Source: an uncultured Pelagibacteraceae bacterium
Lineage (GTDB): Bacteria > Pseudomonadota > Alphaproteobacteria > Pelagibacterales > Pelagibacteraceae
Assembly (NCBI GenBank): GCA_902597875.1
Contig: CACJZK010000003.1
Coordinates: forward strand, 87,850-151,849
Direction: 5' to 3'
Length of the DNA stretch: 64,000 nt
Shown: positions 50,164 through 58,231 of the stretch, one piece after another
Numbering within the stretch: the first letter of the stretch is position 1
Layout of the letters: every line of letters starts with the position of its first letter
Position numbers and translations under genes: made by a program
The notes under the pieces: model-generated
Seen by the model: only the letters and a program-made list of their open reading frames with translations
What the model was told of the DNA's origin: nothing
Database searches by the model: none

Positions 50164-52014
50164 ATGGCAGAAAAAATAATTACAAAATCTTTTGAAAGAC
50201 TTTTAGACAAAGGTAAAAACCGAGGATTTATAACCTACGAAGAGTTATCCAAGTCTTTGGGTAAAAGAGGAAATTCAATTGAGAACACTGAGAAAGCATT
50301 TTTAATAATCGCAGATAATAGTGTTACCCTTGTAGAAAAAAAATCTCAATTTCAATCTAATAAAAAGAAAGAGTCGTCAAATATTACAGAAGAAAAATCA
50401 TCTGATAAAAGTGATGACCCAATAAGAATGTATCTAAGAGAAATGGGAGGAGTCGAACTTCTTTCCAGAGAAGGTGAAATTGCAATAGCAAAGAGAATTG
50501 AAGCTGGAAAAGATGTAATGATCAACGCTTTAACTCAAAGTCCTTTAGTAGCAAAAAAAATATCTGAATGGAAAGATCAACTAGAAAGCAATCAATTATT
50601 AGTTAGAGATATTATTGATATTGATTCTACCTACGAAGACTTTGAAGCCTCAGAGGAAGATTTAGATAAATCAAAAAAAGAAAAAAAATCCAACAAAGAA
50701 GAAAAAAGTGATGAAAAAGCCTCAGACTCAGAAATTGATGAAGACGAATTCAATATTTCACTCGCGAAAATGGAAGAAGAAATTAAACCTAAAATAATTG
50801 AGATTATAACAAACTTAAATAAAAACTACATTAAACTTCAAAAATATCAAAAAGAAAAACTTGATTGTCTACTATCTGCAAAAGAATTATCTATTTCAAA
50901 AAACAAGAATTTCAAGAAAATACAATCTGTCTTGGTAGATAATTTCAAAAATTTGCAATTAGCTCCAAGTGTTGTAGAGGAATTAGTTCAACTTCATTAC
51001 AAAGAAAACAAAAAAATTGTTTCCTTAGAGGGAATTTTACTTAGATTAGCTATAGACAATAAAATTAGTAGAGAAGAGTTTTTAAAATATTATATTGGTA
51101 ATGAAATAAATCCTAAATTTGAAAATTTTTTAAAAGAAAATAAAAATTGGAAAGCTTTTTTTAAGAAATTTAGGAAAGATTTTAATGAGATTAGAGATAG
51201 ATTAGTTGAATTTAGTAAAAAGATTGGCCTATCTGTTGGCGAATTTAAAAGACTCGTTAGCAGAATCCAAAAAGGGGAGAGGGAGTCTAGAATAGCCAAG
51301 AAAGAGATGGTTGAAGCTAACCTTAGATTAGTAATTTCTATTGCAAAAAAATATACGAACAGAGGGTTGCAATTTTTAGATTTAATACAGGAAGGAAATA
51401 TTGGTTTAATGAAAGCTGTTGACAAATTTGAATATAGACGAGGATATAAATTTTCTACTTACGCTACTTGGTGGATTAGACAAGCAATAACAAGATCTAT
51501 AGCTGACCAAGCGAGAACAATAAGAATTCCTGTTCATATGATTGAGACTATAAATAAGATTGTAAGAACTCAAAGACAAATTATGAGTGAATTTGGTAGA
51601 GAACCCACCCCAGAAGAATTGGCTAAAAAACTTGCGATGCCACTAGAGAAAGTTAGAAAAGTTTTAAAAATAGCTAAAGAGCCTGTTTCATTAGAAACTC
51701 CAGTAGGGGACGAGGAAGATAGTAGTTTAGGAGATTTTATTGAAGACAAGAATGCATTACAACCTTTAGATACAGCAATTCAATCCAATCTAGGTGAGTC
51801 CACAACGAAAATTTTAGCTTCACTTACTCCGAGAGAGGAAAGAGTTTTAAGAATGCGATTTGGAATAGGTATGAACACCGATCATACTTTAGAAGAAGTA
51901 GGGTTACAGTTTTCTGTTACCAGAGAGCGTATTAGGCAGATAGAAGCTAAAGCTTTGAGAAAACTTAAGCACCCTAGTAGATCAAAACAATTAAAAAGTT
52001 TTCTAGAAAAATAA
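50164..52014 (+). CDS. rpoD: RNA polymerase primary sigma factor RpoD (sigma-70)
   Basis: A 616-residue housekeeping sigma factor. It has a short region 1.1, region 1.2 ([29 protein letters not shown]), an acidic Lys/Glu/Asp-rich non-conserved segment (about residues 160-200), region 2 ([58 protein letters not shown], here broken by position only), region 3 and region 4 ([27 protein letters not shown]). It follows dnaG by 67 bp, the classic macromolecular synthesis order, and precedes a tRNA by 27 bp. Confidence 0.97.
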   Translation: MAEKIITKSFERLLDKGKNRGFITYEELSKSLGKRGNSIENTEKAFLIIADNSVTLVEKKSQFQSNKKKESSNITEEKSSDKSDDPIRMYLREMGGVELLSREGEIAIAKRIEAGKDVMINALTQSPLVAKKISEWKDQLESNQLLVRDIIDIDSTYEDFEASEEDLDKSKKEKKSNKEEKSDEKASDSEIDEDEFNISLAKMEEEIKPKIIEIITNLNKNYIKLQKYQKEKLDCLLSAKELSISKNKNFKKIQSVLVDNFKNLQLAPSVVEELVQLHYKENKKIVSLEGILLRLAIDNKISREEFLKYYIGNEINPKFENFLKENKNWKAFFKKFRKDFNEIRDRLVEFSKKIGLSVGEFKRLVSRIQKGERESRIAKKEMVEANLRLVISIAKKYTNRGLQFLDLIQEGNIGLMKAVDKFEYRRGYKFSTYATWWIRQAITRSIADQARTIRIPVHMIETINKIVRTQRQIMSEFGREPTPEELAKKLAMPLEKVRKVLKIAKEPVSLETPVGDEEDSSLGDFIEDKNALQPLDTAIQSNLGESTTKILASLTPREERVLRMRFGIGMNTDHTLEEVGLQFSVTRERIRQIEAKALRKLKHPSRSKQLKSFLEK

Positions 52015-52041
52015 ATTATAGTGTAGTAATAGTCTTGTTAA

Positions 52042-52118
52042 GGGCCTGTAGCTCAGCTGGTTAGAGCAGTACACTCATAATGTATTGGTCCCAGGTTCGA
52101 ATCCTGGCGGGCCCACCA
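52042..52118 (+). tRNA. tRNA with CAT anticodon, probably tRNA-Ile2 (lysidine type)
   Basis: Cloverleaf: acceptor GGGCCTG / CGGGCCC, D arm GCTC...GAGC, anticodon stem GTACA/TGTAT with loop CTCATAA (anticodon CAT), T arm CCAGG...CCTGG with TTCGAAT, discriminator A and encoded CCA. It is not an initiator tRNA because the first base pair is G-C and the anticodon stem lacks the GGG/CCC pairs. C4-G69 and C5-G68 in the acceptor are features recognised by the lysidine synthetase TilS in E. coli tRNA-Ile2, so isoleucine is favoured over elongator methionine. Confidence 0.8.
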
Positions 52119-52131
52119 AACTTTAAGATTT

Positions 52132-52731
52132 TTAATTTGAGATAAAATTTTCTAATTTAGAAAATAAAACTTTTATATCATTATTATTTGAGTTTAGAAT
52201 AGAGGAAAATTCTTCTCTTTGTGTTCTAGCTAAACTTAAACCCTCTACTATTAAATCTCTAATTAATGGTTTTAAGGGATCTTTTGTATAAACTCTCCAG
52301 TCTATTTTAATTTCTGGCTGAGTATTGCTCTCAGTTATTTTTGAATTTACTATAGTGTATTTTTCACTCTTTTGGTCAGCACCTGTTACCTCAAACTTTT
52401 GGGAAGAATAATCTGTCAATCTAGATGTTAAGCTTTTTAAAAAATACTTTTTAAAAAGATCTTGGTATTCATTTAGAGTTTTAGCATCTAATGTTTTTCT
52501 CAAATCACCTAATGAGTACATGCCTAATGCTTTAATATCCACATTTTCAGTGGCAATTTTTTCTATTATCTGATTTTTATCTTGAATGCTTAAACTATCA
52601 TCACTTAAAGTTTTAATTGCATCCTCGACTAATTCAGTAATGAATATTTTTGGGTCTGAATTATAGGAGACGGGGTATAAGCTATTAGGCACTAAAAACA
52701 CTAAGACTATTAGGAAAAACAATCTTTTCAT
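52132..52731 (-). CDS. mlaC: MlaC/Ttg2D-family periplasmic phospholipid-binding protein
   Basis: A 199-residue protein with a signal peptide (KRLFFLIVLVFLVPNSLYP) followed by the MlaC fold (MYSLGDLRKTLDAKTLNEYQDLFKKYFLKSLTSRLTDYS in segments, then KIDWRVY and IRDLIVEGLSLARTQREEFSSIL). MlaC carries phospholipids between the MlaA-porin complex in the outer membrane and the MlaFEDB transporter. mlaA lies 12 bp upstream; mlaFED is not in the window. Confidence 0.87.
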   Translation of the reverse strand: MKRLFFLIVLVFLVPNSLYPVSYNSDPKIFITELVEDAIKTLSDDSLSIQDKNQIIEKIATENVDIKALGMYSLGDLRKTLDAKTLNEYQDLFKKYFLKSLTSRLTDYSSQKFEVTGADQKSEKYTIVNSKITESNTQPEIKIDWRVYTKDPLKPLIRDLIVEGLSLARTQREEFSSILNSNNNDIKVLFSKLENFISN

Positions 52732-52743
52732 TTTTTTAAACTT

Positions 52744-53487
52744 TTATTTGTCTAGATTTCCCCAGTCATCATCTGACTCAGTAGAATTATTTATTTTTTT
52801 ATTTCGATTTTGAAGATATAAACTCTTTGTTGCTGCATATAAATCTAATGAATTTTTCTCTAAACTTTCAAAATTTGTCATATTTTCTCCTCTAAAATCA
52901 ACAGCACTAACACCTTTTATCCCAACATAATCTAATTTATTTCCTGAGATGTTATTAATTTCTTTTTCATGCCAAGTAACTCTTGCAAAAGGATCAAGAT
53001 AATTTTGATCTACTATCATCCCTACCGTATCTCTTACTGTAGTTGGTCCAAGTATTGGTAAAACAAAATAGCAACCACCTTTAACACCATACGTTCCTAA
53101 AGTTTGACCAAGGTCTTCTTTCTGATTTTCTAAACCTAAAGCAGCAGCAGGATTTCCTAAACCTAGAACTCCTATTGTTGTATTAACTAAAAAACTTCCA
53201 GTAGCATGACTTGCCAACCTAATCTCACCTTGTAAAATATGATTAGGAATTGATAATAATGTAGCAATATTTGAAGTAAAATTACCTGTTCCGTTTCTCA
53301 CTGGCTCAGGAAGCTTATTGTACACTTTTGCAGCAGGTTCTAATAACAGATTATCTAAACCTTGGTTAAATTTAAAAATTCCCCTGCTAACCTTTTCAAA
53401 GCACTCTTTTTCAGTAGTAGCATTAGCGTTAGAGCTTATTACTAAAATTATTGAGCAAATTAAAATGTATAATTTTTTTGATCTCAT
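52744..53487 (-). CDS. mlaA: MlaA (VacJ)-family outer-membrane lipid asymmetry protein
   Basis: A 247-residue MlaA protein: ECFEKVSRGIFKFNQGLDNLLLEPAAKVYNKLPEPVRNG at the start of the mature domain, LLSIPNHILQGE, NTTIGVLGLGNPA, LGTYGVKGGCYFVLPILGPTTVRDTVG and DPFARVTWHE. It helps remove misplaced phospholipids from the outer leaflet. The signal region (LYILICSIILVISSNANA) suggests type I cleavage and no lipobox Cys is visible, whereas E. coli MlaA is a lipoprotein. The acidic end (ESDDDWGNLDK) is untypical. Confidence 0.9.
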   Translation of the reverse strand: MRSKKLYILICSIILVISSNANATTEKECFEKVSRGIFKFNQGLDNLLLEPAAKVYNKLPEPVRNGTGNFTSNIATLLSIPNHILQGEIRLASHATGSFLVNTTIGVLGLGNPAAALGLENQKEDLGQTLGTYGVKGGCYFVLPILGPTTVRDTVGMIVDQNYLDPFARVTWHEKEINNISGNKLDYVGIKGVSAVDFRGENMTNFESLEKNSLDLYAATKSLYLQNRNKKINNSTESDDDWGNLDK

Positions 53488-53595
53488 AGTTCGCTATATA
53501 TAGAAATTAAATGAATATTGCACATAATTCATACACTTATTTTTGAAGACATTGTTTGTATTTTAGTTTAATTTACCTGTAATTTAGCCAAAAAA

Positions 53596-54318
53596 ATGAA
53601 CTTAATTTGTCTAAAATCTAAGAATTTCAATAAAACTAAAAGAAAATCAAGAAATATAAGGTTTTTAGTAATTCATTATACTGGGATGCAATCTATGCGT
53701 GCATCTATTAAAAGATTAATGAGCACTAAACACAAGGTAAGTTGTCATTATTTAATAAGCAGAAAGGGCGAAATTTATCAATTGGTAAAAGACAATCACA
53801 TTGCATGGCATGCAGGGAAGTCTAAATGGGGTAAAATAAAAAATCTTAATAGTTCTTCTATTGGTATTGAGTTGGAAAATAGGGGGCATCAATTTGGCTA
53901 CCAAAAATTTTCAAAAAAACAAATTAATTTGCTAATTAAACTCTGTCATAAACTTAAATCAAAATATCGTATTAAAAATCATTTTATATTAGGGCACTCT
54001 GATATAGCTCCTTTAAGAAAATTTGATCCAGGAGAAAAATTTCCTTGGCAGAAATTTGGAAAAAAAAAAATAGGAGTTTGGCCTAATCTAAAGAAAAATA
54101 AATTTAAATTAAAAAAAAATTCAATTAAAAATTTAAGAAATCTTTTCTTTAATAATTTACACAAAATTGGATATAGATATTTTAATAAAAACAAATCTTT
54201 AAAAACTGATCGTTTAGTAATTAAAGCTTTTCAAAGAAGATTTAGACAAAAGAAAATTGATGGATTAATAGATTTGGAATGTATCAAAATAAGCGCTAAT
54301 TTAGCCAAAAAATTCTAA
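53596..54318 (+). CDS. N-acetylmuramoyl-L-alanine amidase (AmiD-type, amidase_2)
   Basis: A 240-residue zinc amidase. Predicted ligands are His27 (VIHYTG), His134 (LGHSDIAP) and Asp144 (KFDPGEKFPW); HYLISRKGEIYQLVKDNHIAWHAGKS is the substrate groove. A C-terminal peptidoglycan-binding helix bundle follows (FNNLHKIGYRYF...AFQRRFRQKKIDGLID). It cuts the amide bond between MurNAc and the peptide. No signal peptide is visible, so it may act on imported muropeptides in the cytoplasm, like AmpD. It lies just upstream of rnpB. Confidence 0.9.
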   Translation: MNLICLKSKNFNKTKRKSRNIRFLVIHYTGMQSMRASIKRLMSTKHKVSCHYLISRKGEIYQLVKDNHIAWHAGKSKWGKIKNLNSSSIGIELENRGHQFGYQKFSKKQINLLIKLCHKLKSKYRIKNHFILGHSDIAPLRKFDPGEKFPWQKFGKKKIGVWPNLKKNKFKLKKNSIKNLRNLFFNNLHKIGYRYFNKNKSLKTDRLVIKAFQRRFRQKKIDGLIDLECIKISANLAKKF

Positions 54319-54325
54319 ATTTTCC

Positions 54326-54354
54326 TTGATTTTTAGGCTTCAAAAGACTACATA
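54326..54354 (+). promoter_or_regulatory. predicted promoter of rnpB
   Basis: TTGATT at 54326-54331 and TACATA at 54349-54354, spacer 17 bp. The expected start point, 7 nt downstream, is 54361, exactly where the P1 helix of the RNase P RNA begins, which supports both calls. Confidence 0.6.
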
Positions 54355-54360
54355 GATCTC

Positions 54361-54716
54361 GCCAGATAGTTGGATAATCGCCATTATTAATTTAGTGGAG
54401 GAAAGTCCGGGCTCCATAAGGACACAGTGCCAGTTAACGGCTGGCGAGGGTGACCTCAGGGATAGTGCCACAGAAAATAAACCGCCTAATCAAGGCAAGG
54501 GTGAAAAGGTGTGGTAAGAGCACACCGGTTTTTTGGTAACAAAAAACGCATGGCAAACCCCACTGGGAGCAAGGCTAAATAGAGATGACACTGTATTTTT
54601 ATACAAAAAACAGTCTTTAGTTCGTCATCTGGGTTAGCCGCTTGAGCTTAAATGCGAGTTTAAGTCTAGATAAATGATTTCTTAAATGACAGAACCCGGC
54701 TTATAGACTATCTGGC
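54361..54716 (+). ncRNA. rnpB: RNase P RNA
   Basis: The catalytic RNA that trims tRNA 5' leaders. The ends pair as helix P1 (GCCAGATAGT at 54361-54370 with ACTATCTGGC at 54707-54716). The universally conserved 5' core GAGGAAAGTCCGGGCTCC begins near 54398 and the 3' core ACAGAACCCGGCTTATAG near 54689; the AAACCCCACTGGGAGCAAGG region is also standard. At about 356 nt it is a normal ancestral (A) type. Strand follows from these motifs. The region 54717-54925 after it holds only the mraZ promoter and leader. Confidence 0.97.
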
Positions 54717-54794
54717 CTCTATAAAATCCAACAAATGTTCTTGTTTTGTATCATTTAACCACCCAAATTAGACTCTTTAATAAAAACTAATATA

Positions 54795-54823
54795 TTGACT
54801 GGTATAAATAAAACCCATACTAT
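54795..54823 (+). promoter_or_regulatory. predicted promoter of the mraZ (dcw) cluster
   Basis: TTGACT at 54795-54800 and TACTAT at 54818-54823, spacer exactly 17 bp. Initiation near 54830 would leave a leader of about 96 nt before mraZ. The MraZ boxes at 54814-54837 flank and follow the -10 hexamer. Confidence 0.6.
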
Positions 54824-54837
54824 CCCATGAAATCCCA
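54814..54837 (+). promoter_or_regulatory. candidate MraZ operator: three CCCA boxes at 10-bp period
   Basis: CCCA occurs at 54814-54817, 54824-54827 and 54834-54837, each start exactly 10 bp apart. On the other strand these read TGGG. MraZ of E. coli binds TGGGN direct repeats with 5-nt spacers, a 10-bp period, upstream of its own gene. The boxes overlap the -10 region and start point, as expected for autorepression. Confidence 0.65.
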
Positions 54838-54925
54838 AATAGAGGGTTTTTTATGAGTATAAATAAAGAGATTTTAATAGAAAGTTTATTTTTTAATTCT
54901 CTTCGTGCGTGTGTTTTAAAAAATT

Positions 54926-55390
54926 ATGTTTTTATCAAGTTACGAGAACAAATTAGACAAGAAAGGGAGGGTTTCAGTGCCAGCTACTTTTAGATCTCAC
55001 CTTAGTTCGTTGGGTTACAACGGCTTCATAAGCTATCCATCCTTTAACCATTCCTCTCTAGAATGTTGCTCTCAAGACAGAATAGAAAAGCTCTCTAACA
55101 CAATAGATACACTAAACCCATTTGAAGAAAAAAGAGATTATTTTGCAACCTCGGTTTTATCAGAGAGCATTAATTTACAATTTGATAGTGAGGGAAGAAT
55201 TTCACTTCCAAAAAAATTATTAGATCATGCAAAAATAAAAAATAATATTTTGTTTGTTGGTTTAGGCAAAACATTCCAAATATGGGAACCAAATCTTTTT
55301 GAGAAATTTAAAATAGTTGCAAGAAGAAAAGCACATAAAAAAAGATCTACTTTAAAATGGAACAATAAACAACAAGGGGAGGAAGAATGA
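54926..55390 (+). CDS. mraZ: MraZ transcriptional regulator of the division cluster
   Basis: A 154-residue protein with two AbrB-like swapped-hairpin repeats. The first begins FLSSYENKLDKKGRVSVPATFRSHL and the second LQFDSEGRISLPKKLLDHAKI; the DKKGR and DSEGR turns are the MraZ signatures that read DNA. It represses its own operon and others in known bacteria. Its stop overlaps the ftsZ start by 4 bp. A less likely 46-codon frame overlaps the start. Confidence 0.95.
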   Translation: MFLSSYENKLDKKGRVSVPATFRSHLSSLGYNGFISYPSFNHSSLECCSQDRIEKLSNTIDTLNPFEEKRDYFATSVLSESINLQFDSEGRISLPKKLLDHAKIKNNILFVGLGKTFQIWEPNLFEKFKIVARRKAHKKRSTLKWNNKQQGEEE

Positions 55391-56868
55391 CTATTAATAT
55401 CGGAGGAGGAGAACTTAAAGAACTTAAACCAAGAATTTTAGTTTTAGGAGTAGGAGGAGCTGGTGGAAATGCTATTAATGCAATGATAGATGCAGGCTTA
55501 GAAGGTGTAGAATTTATTGCAGTCAATACTGATGCTCAGGATTTGAAAGCAAATAAGGCTGATGCAAAAATTCAAATTGGCATGAATTTAACTAAAGGTT
55601 TAGGAGCTGGTGCTAAAAATGATATTGGTCAAGCAGCTGCCGATGAGTCTCTTAATGAAATCATAAGTTATATTCAGGGAAGTAATATGATTTTTATAAC
55701 AGCAGGTATGGGAGGAGGTACAGGCACCGGAGCATCTCATGTGATAGCTAGAGCAGCTAAAGAATTAAATATACTAACTGTTGGGGTTATCACTCTTCCT
55801 TTTGATTATGAAGGTCCAAAAAGAATGAGAAGGGCATTACAAGGATGGGAACAGCTAAAAAAACATTTAGACACATCCATTGTTGTTCCAAATCAAAATC
55901 TTTTTAAAATTGCTTGCGAAACAACAACTTTCGAAGAATCTTTTGAACTTTCAAATAAAGTTTTAAAACATGGTGTTCAAAGTGTTACAGACTTAATGGT
56001 TAGACCAGGATTAATAAATCTAGATTTTGCTGATGTCGAAACTGTTATGAGTTCTATGGGCAAAGCGATGATGGGAACTGGAGAAGCAGAAGGTGAAAAT
56101 AGAGCTACAACTGCAACAGATCTAGCACTCAACAATCCTTTAATAGACGACTATTCTTTAAAGGGAGCTAAAGGACTTTTAGTAAATATAACTGGTGGTA
56201 AAGACATTACTCTTTTTGAAGTTGATCAAGCCGTAAACAAAATTAGAGCAGAAGTAGACCCCGAAGCTGAGCTAATTTTTGGAGCCATTCAAGATGAAAA
56301 CTTAAAAGGAAAAATGAGAGTATCAATAGTTGCCACTTCTCTTGAAGGATCAGCTCTAAATGTAAGAGACCCAGAACCAAAAACTGTTTTAAATATGGTT
56401 AATAGAATACAGAATAGAAATACAGGTTATTCTGACGGCTTATTTCCTAAAAGCACCCATATAGAGAGCAATACTTTAAGCTCTATACAAGGCGCTACAG
56501 CTTTGAAACTAGATGATAAACCTGAACTCAAAGAGGCACCTGCAGATTTGATGCCATCCTCTGAGCCTAATGTTAATGAGACAACTTCTGGAGTTTCAAT
56601 TGAAAGTGCCTCCTACATTGAAAACAATCTACCTTCAACTGATACAGAATTACCTGAGATCAAAGAAGATATAAATAATTTTGAAAATCAGGAGGAATTT
56701 ACGCCTAAGTTATTTTCAGATGAGGTTTCTAGTGTGGTAGAGAATGAGTCTAGTGAAAATGAAAATGAAAGTGTTGTCAATCAAGAAGACAATCTCTTTG
56801 ATCAAGACACTGTCGAAGACGAAGAGAGTTTTGAAATTCCTGCTTTCTTAAGAAAACAAAAATTTTAA
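55387..56868 (+). CDS. ftsZ: cell division GTPase FtsZ (in second position of the cluster)
   Basis: A 493-residue tubulin-like GTPase forming the division ring. The N-terminal nucleotide site shows GVGGAGGNAI and the tubulin signature GGGTGTG at 109-115; the catalytic T7 loop is in MVRPGLINLDFADVETVM. After the 320-residue core comes a long acidic linker (about 160 residues) and the conserved C-terminal peptide SFEIPAFLRKQ that binds FtsA and ZipA-type partners. ftsZ normally ends the dcw cluster, after ftsA; here it sits directly behind mraZ. Ser117-His118 replace the usual Ala-Pro after GTGTGA. Confidence 0.97.
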   Translation: MTINIGGGELKELKPRILVLGVGGAGGNAINAMIDAGLEGVEFIAVNTDAQDLKANKADAKIQIGMNLTKGLGAGAKNDIGQAAADESLNEIISYIQGSNMIFITAGMGGGTGTGASHVIARAAKELNILTVGVITLPFDYEGPKRMRRALQGWEQLKKHLDTSIVVPNQNLFKIACETTTFEESFELSNKVLKHGVQSVTDLMVRPGLINLDFADVETVMSSMGKAMMGTGEAEGENRATTATDLALNNPLIDDYSLKGAKGLLVNITGGKDITLFEVDQAVNKIRAEVDPEAELIFGAIQDENLKGKMRVSIVATSLEGSALNVRDPEPKTVLNMVNRIQNRNTGYSDGLFPKSTHIESNTLSSIQGATALKLDDKPELKEAPADLMPSSEPNVNETTSGVSIESASYIENNLPSTDTELPEIKEDINNFENQEEFTPKLFSDEVSSVVENESSENENESVVNQEDNLFDQDTVEDEESFEIPAFLRKQKF

Positions 56869-56886
56869 TGAGAGATTTTAAATACC

Positions 56887-57903
56887 ATGAACGTTCCCCA
56901 AACATCGCTGGAATACACACATTTTCCAGTGATGTTGAACGAAGTCATTAAAATCTGTTCTCCTGAAAAAGGTGGCAATTTTGTAGATTGTACTTTTGGT
57001 GGCGGCGGATATTCAGAAGAGCTACTCAAGTTTCCAAACACAATAGTTACAGCATTAGACAGAGATAAATCAGTAACGGATAAAGCTAAGAAAATTTCAG
57101 AAAAATATCTCAATAGATTTTCTTTTTATAATGAAAAATTTAGTAATTTAGACAAAATATTAGAGGGCAAAGATAAAGCAGATACAATTATTTTTGATTT
57201 GGGAACTTCGCTTTTCCAACTTATGGATTTAGAAAGAGGTTTTTCTTTTAATTCTAAAAACAAATTAGATATGAATATGGGACTTTCTTCCATCTCTGCT
57301 GAGGAAATTTTAAATAATTTCGGTGAAGAAAGTTTAAAAATGATAATCAAAACTCTAGGAGAAGAGAAAGAGTCCTCAAAAATAGTAAAAAATATTATAA
57401 AAGCTAGAAAAATCAAAAGAATATCAAAAGTAACAGAACTAGTTGAAATTATCAAAAAAAGTAAAAAAAAAAATTTTTCAAAAAAGACAAATGTTTGCAC
57501 AAAAACATTTCAAGCATTAAGAATTTTTGTCAACAAAGAGATGACCGAGCTAGTCGAGGGCATTATTAAAGCAACCAAATTTCTAAAAAAGGATGGAAAA
57601 ATAATAGTAGTAAGCTTTCATTCTCTTGAAGACAGAATAGTCAAATTTTATTTTAAAAATTACTCGGAAAATAATATTTTGCCATCAAGATATTTGCCAG
57701 AAATTAAAGACAAAAAAATAATATTTTTTAAAGGAAAAAAAAGCAAACTTATTAGACCGTCAGACAAAGAAGTTGAAAAAAATCCACCATCAAGATCAGC
57801 CAAACTTAGATTTGCTATAAGAAATAAAGAGAATTTTATTGAACCAAAAAATTTTAAAAAAAAATTTGTAAAATATTTAAATTTGGAAAAATTAAATGCT
57901 TAA
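56887..57903 (+). CDS. rsmH: 16S rRNA (cytosine(1402)-N(4))-methyltransferase
   Basis: A 338-residue SAM methyltransferase: HFPVMLNEVIKICSPEKGGNFVDCTFGGGGYSEELL (SAM site), ALDRDKS, DLGTSLFQLMDLERGFSF, TFQALRIFVNKE and VVSFHSLEDRIVK, with PPSRSAKLR at the end. It N4-methylates C1402 in the decoding centre. Between ftsZ and this gene are 18 bp. It overlaps ftsL by 8 bp. Confidence 0.97.
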   Translation: MNVPQTSLEYTHFPVMLNEVIKICSPEKGGNFVDCTFGGGGYSEELLKFPNTIVTALDRDKSVTDKAKKISEKYLNRFSFYNEKFSNLDKILEGKDKADTIIFDLGTSLFQLMDLERGFSFNSKNKLDMNMGLSSISAEEILNNFGEESLKMIIKTLGEEKESSKIVKNIIKARKIKRISKVTELVEIIKKSKKKNFSKKTNVCTKTFQALRIFVNKEMTELVEGIIKATKFLKKDGKIIVVSFHSLEDRIVKFYFKNYSENNILPSRYLPEIKDKKIIFFKGKKSKLIRPSDKEVEKNPPSRSAKLRFAIRNKENFIEPKNFKKKFVKYLNLEKLNA

Positions 57904-58231
57904 TAAAAAACTAGTAATATCTTTAATTATTTTCTCAATTTTTATGGTTATTACTTCTGTTATCAAAACAAAAACAAGAGAGATCGAAAAAAACATATTA
58001 CTTTATGAAAAAAAAATAGCAAATTTACAGAGTCATTTACATGAGGCTGAATTAGATTATTATTATTTGTCTTCTCCTAAAGTTCTATCAAATAATATTC
58101 TGGAATATAGCAATGAAGAGTATTTAAGTATGGAATACTCGAAAATTTACTTTAGCTTAGATCAATTTCTTAACGAACAAAATAAAACTACCAAGACATA
58201 TATTTATGAGAAAAACACAAAAAAAAAATAA
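57896..58231 (+). CDS. ftsL: cell division protein FtsL
   Basis: A 111-residue bitopic protein: short basic N-terminus, one transmembrane helix (about residues 5-24, VISLIIFSIFMVITSVI), then a coiled coil (REIEKNILLYEKKIANLQSHLHEAELDYYYLSSPKVL) facing the periplasm. Sequence similarity within FtsL is always low; the call rests on size, topology and position between rsmH and ftsI. It should pair with FtsB and activate FtsI/FtsW. Confidence 0.8.
   Translation: MLNKKLVISLIIFSIFMVITSVIKTKTREIEKNILLYEKKIANLQSHLHEAELDYYYLSSPKVLSNNILEYSNEEYLSMEYSKIYFSLDQFLNEQNKTTKTYIYEKNTKKK

Noticed and set aside
54717..54780. Possible rnpB terminator hairpin around AACAAATG...TTGTTTTG
   Set aside because: Pairing is short and imperfect and no clean U-tract follows.
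54853..54993. 46-codon frame in the mraZ leader, overlapping the mraZ start
   Set aside because: No family resemblance, no membrane or signal feature, and it overlaps the conserved mraZ N-terminus; more likely non-coding leader.
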